DNA from: an uncultured Oscillospiraceae bacterium
GTDB taxonomy: Bacteria > Bacillota > Clostridia > Oscillospirales > Oscillospiraceae
Assembly: GCA_947581795.1 (NCBI GenBank)
Contig: CANPVS010000005.1
Coordinates: 24,674-88,673 of the forward strand
Length of the DNA: 64,000 nt
Reading direction: 5' to 3'
Both the position numbers and the translations under genes were made by a program. Every line of letters begins with the position of its first letter. Positions within the stretch are counted from its first letter, which is position 1. Below, one piece after another: positions 18,992 through 27,196 of the stretch. The notes below the pieces were generated by a model, which did not search any database, had not been told where the DNA came from, and saw only the letters and a list, made by a program, of their open reading frames with translations.

Positions 18992-20062
18992 TCATTCGTC
19001 CACGGGGATGTAGAACAGGTCCGCGATGGTGTCTCTGAGAGCCTCGTCGTCCAGGTAGAAGTACTCGTAATCCTCCACCACGTTCTCGCCCTTCAGCGTC
19101 ACGATGCCCTCCAGTTCATAGTCGGAGAAGGCCTCACTCAGTTCGCCCAGACCGTTTACATCGTAATCTGTGACCAGATAATCCGCCACGGCGTCATAGA
19201 CATCGAAAATAACCGCTTCGTCCTCGTTCAGTTTCTCCCGCAGCTTACTTGCCAGCGCGGTCATATACTCCCCCTGACGGCGCAGACGGGCGGCGTTCAG
19301 CGGGTCGTCCGGCATATACTTTCTGCCCCGCACAAAATTCATAGCGTGTTCCCCCATGAGGGTCACGGTCTGACCCATCTTCAGCGTGTCGTCCACGCCG
19401 GTGAAATCGTCCTCGATCGTCACCGTCACGCCTCCCACCGCATCATTGAGGGCGGGGATACCCCCCATCGCCAGGGAGATGTAGTTATCGATTTGCACGT
19501 TATACAGCATGCGGGAAACAGCCAGAACCGTATTCTCGCAGCTCTCCTCCAGGCCGTCGCCATAGGAGTGGGCGTAGGCGATCTGCTCCGTGGTCAGGCC
19601 GATATAATCGCCCATCGCGCCCAGCATCGGTACGTCGGCCATGGTGTTCCGGTCGATCTGCAGAAGGCGGCAGGTCTTTTTCTCATTATCAAAAACGGCG
19701 AGCACCAGGAAATCGGCCATGGCATCATTCCGGTATCCAAGAGACTGCTTGACCTCCATGTCGTCCACGCCGATCATAAGCAGAGTAGATATGTTCTCGT
19801 TCAGACGGTAGTTTTTTCCGTTGATATTGACGGTCTCGGCCTCCTGGCCCTCATAATCCACCGCCTCCGGCATTTCCGCCGGTGGGAATGTCGCCCCCGG
19901 CTCGGGGGTAGTCTCCTCCGCGTGGGAGACAGTAGACGTGCCGGCGCCCTCCGGCGCCTTCTCGCTCTTTCGTTCGATGACATTGGCCACCATGATCCCG
20001 CCGATGATCAGCGCGATCACCACAATGGCCCCCAGGATGCCCTTCAACGTGGATTTTTTCAC
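18992..20062 (-). CDS. LytR-CpsA-Psr (LCP) family protein
   Basis: ISTLLMIGVDDMEV...LLQIDRNTMADV...AMGGIPALNDAVGGVTVTIEDDF...GEHAMNFVRGRKY. Confidence 0.9.
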   Translation of the reverse strand: MKKSTLKGILGAIVVIALIIGGIMVANVIERKSEKAPEGAGTSTVSHAEETTPEPGATFPPAEMPEAVDYEGQEAETVNINGKNYRLNENISTLLMIGVDDMEVKQSLGYRNDAMADFLVLAVFDNEKKTCRLLQIDRNTMADVPMLGAMGDYIGLTTEQIAYAHSYGDGLEESCENTVLAVSRMLYNVQIDNYISLAMGGIPALNDAVGGVTVTIEDDFTGVDDTLKMGQTVTLMGEHAMNFVRGRKYMPDDPLNAARLRRQGEYMTALASKLREKLNEDEAVIFDVYDAVADYLVTDYDVNGLGELSEAFSDYELEGIVTLKGENVVEDYEYFYLDDEALRDTIADLFYIPVDE

Positions 20063-20098
20063 ATCTCCACCTCCCGGATCGACACCGGTAATAGAATA

Positions 20099-20124
20099 GG
20101 CGCCCGCCCCGAAGGGCGGGCGCC
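20099..20124 (-). promoter_or_regulatory. Strong intergenic stem-loop with UUCG tetraloop between SPQTG gene and LCP gene
   Basis: Minus strand GGCGCCCGCCC-TTCG-GGGCGGGCGCC, perfect 11-bp stem. Confidence 0.7.
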
Positions 20125-20209
20125 CGCGCTTAAAGGGAAATCAATTGGTTTCCTTTTTCCTGCCCCCGGAGGGGCAGGCGCCCGTTTCCGGGCAGCGTCT
20201 GGTCAGGGA

Positions 20210-20824
20210 TCAGGCGCAGTCGTACCCCGTCTGGGGAGAAGTGGGCTCGCTGGAGCTGCCAGTAGAACCGGTGCTGCCAGTGCTGCCGCTCTCGGGCTTC
20301 GGCGTGGGCTTCACGTCGGGAGCCTGAGTGGCCTCCTTCATCAGAAGAACGACCGTGCAGAAGTGCTTGAAGGTGACAACAACGGTGCCGTCAGCATTCT
20401 GCGTGAACTCAGCTTTGTCCCAAGTACCATCCTCAGCCTGATACATGATCGCCGCGACTTCACCGGAATCCTTCTCACGGACGATGGTGACCTGCACGGA
20501 GCCGTCGGGCTGCGTGCCGTCCTTCATGTCGATATCGAAGACTTCCGCAGCAGTGGCGTTCTCAACAGGCGCACCAGCCTCCTTCGCGGCCTTCAGCGCG
20601 TCTTCGGCAACGCTCTGCAGCGTCTCGCCGGCTTCGAGCTTGGGCTCGGAGACCACGACATCGACCTTCTCACCGGTGACCGGGTCGACAGCGTCGCCCA
20701 CAGTAGGCGTCACTTCCGTAACGCCGCCGCTGGGGAGAGTGGGGCTGTTAGGCGCAGCAAACGTGGGCACAGCCAGAGCCAGCACCAGAACAGCGATGGT
20801 CAGGACAGAAATCAACTTTCTCAT
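20210..20824 (-). CDS. Secreted protein ending in truncated sortase signal (SPQTGYDCA)
   Basis: Signal peptide MRKLISVLTIAVLVLALAVPTFAA; C-terminus ...SSSEPTSPQTGYDCA*; no TM tail in any downstream frame. Confidence 0.7.
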   Translation of the reverse strand: MRKLISVLTIAVLVLALAVPTFAAPNSPTLPSGGVTEVTPTVGDAVDPVTGEKVDVVVSEPKLEAGETLQSVAEDALKAAKEAGAPVENATAAEVFDIDMKDGTQPDGSVQVTIVREKDSGEVAAIMYQAEDGTWDKAEFTQNADGTVVVTFKHFCTVVLLMKEATQAPDVKPTPKPESGSTGSTGSTGSSSEPTSPQTGYDCA

Positions 20825-20843
20825 GGGAGTATTCCTCCTTTCT

Positions 20844-21608
20844 TCAAGATTCGCTTCTATTTTCAAGGTCAGACTCCAATGTAGCCATGACCAGGAAGCG
20901 CATATTTGTGCCGGATATGCAGGTAGACAGGATCAGGACCCGGTCCCCGTACACCGGTTTGTTCTCCTCCTCATACTGGGCGCTCAGATCGCGGATGTGG
21001 AACGCGCCCTCGAAGAAATTGTTGTAGTCCTTCTCCTCTGTAAAATCGTGTTTATAGGGGATGAGCTCGTTGGAATAAGGCACGGCGGCGAAGACTTTGT
21101 AGGTCAGCTCCTCCTCTGGGGTGAAAACGGTGATGTCCTTGTGCTCGTCGAAGAACTCCGGATCGGTATACTTCTCCCGAAGGGTACCGAACATATTGCC
21201 GCTCTTCATGTTGTGACCGTACAGGACCATCACCATGTTCTGCGGCTCCTTCACGTCCTTCGGCTCAACTGTGTTCTCCGGATCCTCAGTCTCCTTCTGG
21301 GAAGTAAAGCTCGCCTTGTTATATGTAGCCTGGGAGAAGATAGCCCCGTCCAGGTTTATGTTCCCGTCGCTGTCATGGTGGAGATAGTAATCATCCATGT
21401 CAGGATTCTGAACGATGGGATAATCGATGACCGTGTCCTCGATCTTCAGCCACGCGTATATATCCGGGTTGGTCTTCTGCAGTTCCTCAAAATCGATGGG
21501 GCTCTCGTAAGGCTCCGTCTCGCCCGCCTCTTCAGCGGCAATTGCCTGTATCCCTGCCGGCAGCAGGAACAGCACGCTCAGAATAAGCGATAATACGCGT
21601 CTTTTCAT
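20844..21608 (-). CDS. srtB: Class B sortase
   Basis: DIYAWLKIEDTVIDYPIVQNPDMDDYYLHHDSDG, LYGHNMKSGNMF (His), LILSTCISGTNMRFLVMATL (Cys, Arg). Confidence 0.9.
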   Translation of the reverse strand: MKRRVLSLILSVLFLLPAGIQAIAAEEAGETEPYESPIDFEELQKTNPDIYAWLKIEDTVIDYPIVQNPDMDDYYLHHDSDGNINLDGAIFSQATYNKASFTSQKETEDPENTVEPKDVKEPQNMVMVLYGHNMKSGNMFGTLREKYTDPEFFDEHKDITVFTPEEELTYKVFAAVPYSNELIPYKHDFTEEKDYNNFFEGAFHIRDLSAQYEEENKPVYGDRVLILSTCISGTNMRFLVMATLESDLENRSES

Positions 21609-21628
21609 GTGGGATAACGCCCTCCTAT

Positions 21629-22324
21629 TCACGCGCCGATAAAGTAATCCACATCGGCAAAAAACCGACTCACGGGCTCCCGCCCCAGCTTTTTCTCTAT
21701 GAACTGCACCGCCTCGTCCAGATTGGGTGCGCGGGAGGTCATATTGTGAGCGTCCGAGCCCAAAAACTGTATCTGCCCCTGCCGGAACATCCGCAGGGCG
21801 CGGCGGGCCGTCCACCGGGAGAGAAAGAACTCCCCGTTGCATTGGATGAATGTATTCAGGTCGAAGAAGGCCTCCATGGTCCGCCGGGGCTGGATGTCCA
21901 TATACCGTTCAATATGGGCCGCCACCACCTGCAGGCCGCTGCGTTGGATGGCCTCCACCTCCCGGAGCACCCTGTCTGTCCAGGGGACGAAGGGCATCTC
22001 CAGCAGGAGCAGATCCGTTCCCTCCAGGCACAGCGCGTCCAGATCGTCGGTCGCGCTCATGCCGCTGAAGTAGAGCACCTCCGCGCCCAGCAGCAGCCGG
22101 GGAAAACCATATCTCTCCCCTATCGCCTCGGTCAGTCTATTATAGGCTGTCTGTCGCCGGGCAAGATATTTGGCGATCCCGTTCTGCTCTGCGTAGAAGT
22201 GAGAAGTCGCCGCCACAGTGTCCACGCCATAGGACGCGCTCCGTTTCAGCATGGCGATGGATGTCCGCACATCCTTGCTGCCGTCATCCATGCCCGGCAG
22301 GACGTGCATGTGGAGATCGGTCAT
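21629..22324 (-). CDS. CpsB/YwqE-like PHP-domain tyrosine-protein phosphatase
   Basis: MTDLHMHVLPGMDDGSKDVRTSIAMLKRSASYGVDTVAATSHF. Confidence 0.9.
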   Translation of the reverse strand: MTDLHMHVLPGMDDGSKDVRTSIAMLKRSASYGVDTVAATSHFYAEQNGIAKYLARRQTAYNRLTEAIGERYGFPRLLLGAEVLYFSGMSATDDLDALCLEGTDLLLLEMPFVPWTDRVLREVEAIQRSGLQVVAAHIERYMDIQPRRTMEAFFDLNTFIQCNGEFFLSRWTARRALRMFRQGQIQFLGSDAHNMTSRAPNLDEAVQFIEKKLGREPVSRFFADVDYFIGA

Positions 22325-23100
22325 TTCTGACCGCCGCCGTAATAGTCAGCGGAATAGTAGCCTTTCTTATAATAGCCCTTCTTGTAATACTTCTTCTCTC
22401 CGGCGTGGGCGCCGTTGAACACGAAGCCAAGAACATGGGCCTCCGCCAGGCTGAGCTGGCGCATGGTATCGGCAAGTCCCCCACGGACCGCGTGACCGGA
22501 CCGAACCACCACGATCATACCGTCCACCAGGTGGGAGGCCACAATAGCGTCCGTCACCGCCGTCACAGGCGGCAGGTCGATGATGATGAGATCATATTTC
22601 TCCTTCGCCTTCTTCAAAAAGGCGTCGGTGCGGGCCGAACCCAAAAGCTCAGAGGGGTTGGGCGGGATATCGCCGGCAACAAGAACATCGAAGGAGACTT
22701 CCCTGTCCTGTTCGCTGACTTTATACTCCTGCACCGACAGCGCCACGCTGTCCGTGCCCACCAGTACGTTGGAAAGACCCGGCTTTGCCGCCAGAGCCAG
22801 ACGGCCCGCCATCGTGGGCAGACGCATATCCCCCTCGATGAGAAGGACGCTCCGTCCTGCTTCAGCAAAGGTATAGGCCAGGTTGATGGCCGTGATGCTC
22901 TTGCCCTCACCCCGGATGGAACTGGTGATGCCGACGACATGGGACTCATTGGCGTCGGGGAATGAGAACATCACGTTGGTACGCAGAAGCTTGTAGGCCT
23001 CCGCCGTTGCAAAGTTCATTTTAGGGCCGATCATGTTTCGCCGCTCGGTCATGGTCCTGCTGGCGGCGGACGCCGCGGTCATCTTATCTTTCTTTGCCAT
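22321..23100 (-). CDS. Bacterial tyrosine kinase (CpsD/CapB/YwqD-like)
   Basis: ITSSIRGEGKSITAINLAYTFAEAGRSVLLIEGDMRLP; Tyr cluster KKYYKKGYYKKGYYSADYYGG at C-terminus. Confidence 0.92.
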   Translation of the reverse strand: MAKKDKMTAASAASRTMTERRNMIGPKMNFATAEAYKLLRTNVMFSFPDANESHVVGITSSIRGEGKSITAINLAYTFAEAGRSVLLIEGDMRLPTMAGRLALAAKPGLSNVLVGTDSVALSVQEYKVSEQDREVSFDVLVAGDIPPNPSELLGSARTDAFLKKAKEKYDLIIIDLPPVTAVTDAIVASHLVDGMIVVVRSGHAVRGGLADTMRQLSLAEAHVLGFVFNGAHAGEKKYYKKGYYKKGYYSADYYGGGQK

Positions 23101-23120
23101 CGTCGGTGTTCCTCCCTTCC

Positions 23121-24053
23121 TCAGCTCTTCGGAGGCCGGCTCTGCTCACGCTGGGGCTGAGCGGTCCGCGGCTGCGCGGCGTTCTGAGGCCGGGCAGCCG
23201 GCTGCTGGTGCCTTGCAGGCTGTTGAGGGCGCTGGGGCAGTTCCTTCGTTCTGTTTTGCTCCCGCTTCCTGTTCTCCGCGGGATGCTCCTTACGCTGGCC
23301 GCCGGAACTTCCGCTGGCACGGTAGTAGTGTCCCTTGTTATCGCTGGAAAGCATGTCCGGCACCACAGCCAACAGGGGGATGCCAGGATAGGTCTGGGTC
23401 AGGTAATCCTCCTCGTGGATCTGGTCGTCGAACAGATACCGGAGGATCACGATGGCCGCCGCCAGAACAAAGCCCACCAGCGCACCGATCACGGTGTTGA
23501 GCGTATAGCTGGGCGACGTCCGCTCCGAGGGGATCACCGCATAATCGACAATGCGCACATCGCTGCCGTCCACAATGGACGCGATCCGATCCGGGAGGAT
23601 CTCAGTGATGGTATTGGCGATCTTTTCCGCCTCCTGGGGATCGGGGCTGGTGACGTCGATATCGAAGATCTCCGTGGAGTTGACCGCCTGGGACTCGATC
23701 ATCTCATAGAGCTCTTCATAGTCATACTCCAAATTATCCTTTTCGATAATCTCCTCCAGGGTGGTCCGGCTCTTGAGGATGACGATATAGGTATCCACCA
23801 AGCTCTGGGCCGCCGTCAGTTCTGCCGAGGAGATGCTGAAGGAGGTACTGCCCACGGAAATGCTGGAGTTATTTACGTACATCATTGCCGTTGCCGTATA
23901 CTGCGGGGTGATGAGATAGTATGTGAAAGCAAATGTGGCTATCGCTACCAGAAGCGTGATAGCGATGATAAACTTTGCCTTTTTCAGCAGGACCTGCGCC
24001 AGCTTTAAAAGATCGATCTCGATCTCGTCATTTTCCGGACGGTTTTCGTACAT
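23121..24053 (-). CDS. Wzz/YveK-like chain-length/kinase adaptor with long Q/P/R-rich C-terminal tail
   Basis: Two TMs flanking extracytoplasmic Wzz-type domain (YTATAMMYV..., PSERTSPSYTLNTVIGALVGFVLAAAIVILRYLFDDQI). Confidence 0.87.
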   Translation of the reverse strand: MYENRPENDEIEIDLLKLAQVLLKKAKFIIAITLLVAIATFAFTYYLITPQYTATAMMYVNNSSISVGSTSFSISSAELTAAQSLVDTYIVILKSRTTLEEIIEKDNLEYDYEELYEMIESQAVNSTEIFDIDVTSPDPQEAEKIANTITEILPDRIASIVDGSDVRIVDYAVIPSERTSPSYTLNTVIGALVGFVLAAAIVILRYLFDDQIHEEDYLTQTYPGIPLLAVVPDMLSSDNKGHYYRASGSSGGQRKEHPAENRKREQNRTKELPQRPQQPARHQQPAARPQNAAQPRTAQPQREQSRPPKS

Positions 24054-24412
24054 GTCCTTCTCCTGTCTTTTCTGCATTCAAATCGTATGATATAAATCGT
24101 GTATCGGTCCCTTGCCGGCATACCACGAGATATGTACTGTGCGCGCGGTCAGCATACTATATGTTCAGTCATCTGTACACGCTGACGCTCATGGGTATAC
24201 TTCACCCTTGCCCATACGGCATGCATTATATCACACTATACATGGTATTAGCAAGTGCGACATAACTCCAAAATCATGTTTTTTGAGGTTTTGTGGCTTT
24301 TTTTCCTGCAAAATCATAACATTTTAACCATTTTGTAACATGATTTTATTTATTGGTCTATCGCACAAGTATTTTGATGCAAATAATACTGATAAAATTT
24401 AAAAGAGCCAAC

Positions 24413-24455
24413 AAAAAACACCCTCACTGTTACGCACACAGTAAAGGTGTTTTTT
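24413..24455 (-). terminator. Terminator downstream of DUF3842 gene (possibly bidirectional)
   Basis: AAAAAACACC...ACTGT-TACGCAC-ACAGT...GGTGTTTTTT. Confidence 0.75.
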
Positions 24456-24509
24456 AGAACCGGCCGATTTGCTCTATTGAACATTTATATTCAAAAATCA
24501 ACGAAAAAA

Positions 24510-24950
24510 TTAGTCTCTCATAATCGCCAGGGCCCGGTCCGCCGCCTGGCGGAGGTATTCCTCCAGGCGCAGGTCCTCCGTCCCCGCCACACAGATCCCG
24601 CAGGTGGAGGTAGGAATGAGTATCTTCACCGCCCCGGAGCCAGAGACAGCTACAGCCATGGCGGGAGAGACCTCCCCCATGATGCCGTTGGCCAATATCA
24701 CGCCGATGGGTCCCAAGATGATATCCGCCCGCCCGGCGTTATAGATGACCGCGTTCTCCCCCGTAGCGCCCTGGGCGGCGCCCGCCTTCAACATGGCCGC
24801 CGTGGCGGCCGCGTTGGTGCCCGCAGCCAGAAGCTCCCAACCCGCCGGCATACCCTTCGCCAGCAGCCGGGCAAGCTGGGCGCCGATGCCGCCGCCCTGC
24901 CCGTCCAGGACAAGACAGCGCTTTTTTCTCTCCCCCATAGCGCACCTCAC
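24510..24950 (-). CDS. DUF3842-like conserved protein
   Basis: KRCLVLDGQGGGIGAQLARLL...GPIGVILANGIMGEVSPAMAVAVSGSGAVKILIP. Confidence 0.75.
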   Translation of the reverse strand: MRCAMGERKKRCLVLDGQGGGIGAQLARLLAKGMPAGWELLAAGTNAAATAAMLKAGAAQGATGENAVIYNAGRADIILGPIGVILANGIMGEVSPAMAVAVSGSGAVKILIPTSTCGICVAGTEDLRLEEYLRQAADRALAIMRD

Positions 24951-26251
24951 TTTACCACGCCCTTGACAAAGGGGGCGCGGACCACTTTTTCCGATACGAT
25001 CTCATAGCAGGCGCGAAGCTGTTTCGCCGCCTCCTCTGCGGCGGCTTCGGTCTCAGCAAACACAGTGCCCAATTTCTCTCCGGCGGCCACGGGCTGGCCC
25101 ACCTTCTTGTATAACGCCACGCCTACGCCCAAGTCGATGGTGTCCTCCTTGGAGGCCCGGCCGCCGCCCAGACGCATGCTCACGAGGCCAACGTCCTCCG
25201 CCTGGATGCCCTTGACGTATCCGGCCGCCTCGGCCAGCACATCTTTGCGCACCGGCGCAAGCGGCAGCTTGTCCGGATCGTACACCGCCGCCGGATCGCC
25301 CCCCTGGGCCTTCACGAAGGCCGCGAACTTCTCCAGGGCCGCGCCGCTTTCCACCGCATGCTCCAGCATCTTCTTCGCCGTTTCGTCGTCGGGGGCCACG
25401 CCGCTCTCCCGCAATATCTGGGTCCCCAGCACCAGGCACAGCTCCATGAGCTCGCCCCGGTACTCGCCCCGCAGGGTGGCCAGGGCCTCCCGCACCTCGA
25501 TGGCGTTGCCCACGGTGGCGCCCAGGGGCTCATCCATGTCCGTCACCACGGCCACCACCTTCCGCCCGGCCCAGCGGCCCACGTCCACCAGGGCACGAGC
25601 CAGAGCGAAAGCGTCCTCCTCCGTGTGCATGAACGCGCCGGAGCCGCACTTCACGTCCAGCACGATCACGTCCGCGCCCACCGCCAGCTTCTTGCACAGG
25701 ATGCTGCTCACGATGAGGGGCAGGGACGCCACCGTGGCCGTCACGTCCCGGAGAGCGTAGAGCTTCTTATCCGCCGGACACAGCTCCGCCGTCTGACCGG
25801 CGATGGCAAACCCAACCTCGTTGACCTGCCGGATGAAGGCCTCCTCGCTCATCTCCACGGAGAATCCGGGGAAGCTCTCCAGCTTGTCGATGGTGCCGCC
25901 TGTATGGCCCAGTCCCCGGCCGGACAGCTTCGCCATCTTCACGCCGCAGGCCGCCACCATGGGGCACAGCAGAAGGCTGGTCTTGTCCCCTACGCCGCCG
26001 GTGGAGTGTTTGTCCGCCTTCACGCCGCTGATGCTGGACAAGTCTATCTTATCCCCGGAGTCCAGCATGGCCATGGTGAGCGCATAGGTCTCGTCCCGGT
26101 CCATGCCCCGGAAATAGATGGCCATACACATGGCGCTCATCTGGTAGTCGGGTATCTCGCCCTTAGTGTATCCCTCGATCATCCAGCGGATCTCCTCGCC
26201 GGTGAGGACGCCGCCGTCACGCTTCTTCTGCAATAGGTCTGTCATCCGCAT
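24947..26251 (-). CDS. Pyrimidine-nucleoside (thymidine) phosphorylase
   Basis: KHSTGGVGDKTSLLLCPMVAACGVKMAKLSGRGLGHTGGTIDKLESFPGF. Confidence 0.95.
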   Translation of the reverse strand: MRMTDLLQKKRDGGVLTGEEIRWMIEGYTKGEIPDYQMSAMCMAIYFRGMDRDETYALTMAMLDSGDKIDLSSISGVKADKHSTGGVGDKTSLLLCPMVAACGVKMAKLSGRGLGHTGGTIDKLESFPGFSVEMSEEAFIRQVNEVGFAIAGQTAELCPADKKLYALRDVTATVASLPLIVSSILCKKLAVGADVIVLDVKCGSGAFMHTEEDAFALARALVDVGRWAGRKVVAVVTDMDEPLGATVGNAIEVREALATLRGEYRGELMELCLVLGTQILRESGVAPDDETAKKMLEHAVESGAALEKFAAFVKAQGGDPAAVYDPDKLPLAPVRKDVLAEAAGYVKGIQAEDVGLVSMRLGGGRASKEDTIDLGVGVALYKKVGQPVAAGEKLGTVFAETEAAAEEAAKQLRACYEIVSEKVVRAPFVKGVVK

Positions 26252-26337
26252 AGGGTCCATCTCCTGTCTTTTGTGCATATTGCGCAATAATTTTGTCTGT
26301 TTGGACCCATTATAGCACACATTTTTCCATTTGGCTA

Positions 26338-26703
26338 TCAGAAATAATGGGGCTTGCCCCCCATCCAGAGCACATGCCGCCCCGGTTCCTCTGTCTTGGT
26401 GCTTCCGGACACGTGGGCAGGCTCCGGCGGCCGCTCCTTGTTCACCTCTATAGCCCTCTCGGCGGCATAGCCGGGGCACTTGGGAAAGGTGCGCATCTGG
26501 GCCGGGCTCAAGCGCCTTGTGAGCTTCAGCCGTCCATCCACGGGCTCCGGGACGCCCAGGTAGCCCTCCCTCTCCCCGAAGACCGTGAGCCGCACCACCC
26601 GGCCCACGTCCTCCAAATCCGCCCGCATCACCGTAACGGGCCCCTCCCGCTGAATATCCAGCGCGCCCGTCTCTCTCCCGTCGATGTAGATAGGTACAGT
26701 CAT
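26338..26703 (-). CDS. Hypothetical protein
   Basis: ORF with GGAGGG SD 8 nt before ATG at 26703; no family recognised. Confidence 0.6.
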   Translation of the reverse strand: MTVPIYIDGRETGALDIQREGPVTVMRADLEDVGRVVRLTVFGEREGYLGVPEPVDGRLKLTRRLSPAQMRTFPKCPGYAAERAIEVNKERPPEPAHVSGSTKTEEPGRHVLWMGGKPHYF

Positions 26704-26710
26704 AGCAAAA

Positions 26711-26741
26711 CCCTCCGTCATACGAAGTGTATGACGGAGGG
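26711..26741 (-). promoter_or_regulatory. Perfect 13-bp hairpin covering the SD of the downstream ORF
   Basis: CCCTCCGTCATAC-n5-GTATGACGGAGGG; minus-strand GGAGGG SD lies in 3' arm. Confidence 0.75.
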
Positions 26742-26748
26742 CCGAATT

Positions 26749-27111
26749 TTACGACAGAGACTGATTGAGGCCGAAGCTGACGGCGATAGCGTCGTCCACC
26801 TTGGTCATGGTGGGACCGGACAGCTTTCCCATCCGCTCCCGCAGGCGGGATTTATCCAGAGTGCGTATCTGCTCCAGCAATATCACGCTGTCCCGGGTGA
26901 GGCCGCTGTCGGGGGCCTGTATCTCGATGTGGGTGGGCAGCCGGGCTTTCCCCACCTGGGAGGTGATGGCCGCGGCGATCACCGTGGGGCTGTGGCGGTT
27001 GCCCGTGTCGTTCTGGATGATGAGCACAGGGCGCAGACCGCCCTGCTCCGAACCGACCACGGGGCTGAGATCGGCGTAATAGATGTCTCCGCGTCGAACC
27101 GGATTTGTCAT
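26749..27111 (-). CDS. mazF: MazF/PemK-family endoribonuclease toxin (EndoA/NdoA-like)
   Basis: [46 protein letters not shown]. Confidence 0.95.
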   Translation of the reverse strand: MTNPVRRGDIYYADLSPVVGSEQGGLRPVLIIQNDTGNRHSPTVIAAAITSQVGKARLPTHIEIQAPDSGLTRDSVILLEQIRTLDKSRLRERMGKLSGPTMTKVDDAIAVSFGLNQSLS

Positions 27112-27196
27112 GTGAGCACCTTCCGTGAAAGAGTCGCCCGTTACATTCTATGTACGGACACGCTTCTATTCTCCCACGGAAGGGCATATTTTATAC

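Noticed and set aside
20159-20178. CCTGCCCC...GGGGCAGG hairpin as terminator of the SPQTG gene
   Set aside because: On the minus strand it is followed by AAAAAGG, not a U-tract, so terminator function is not supported.
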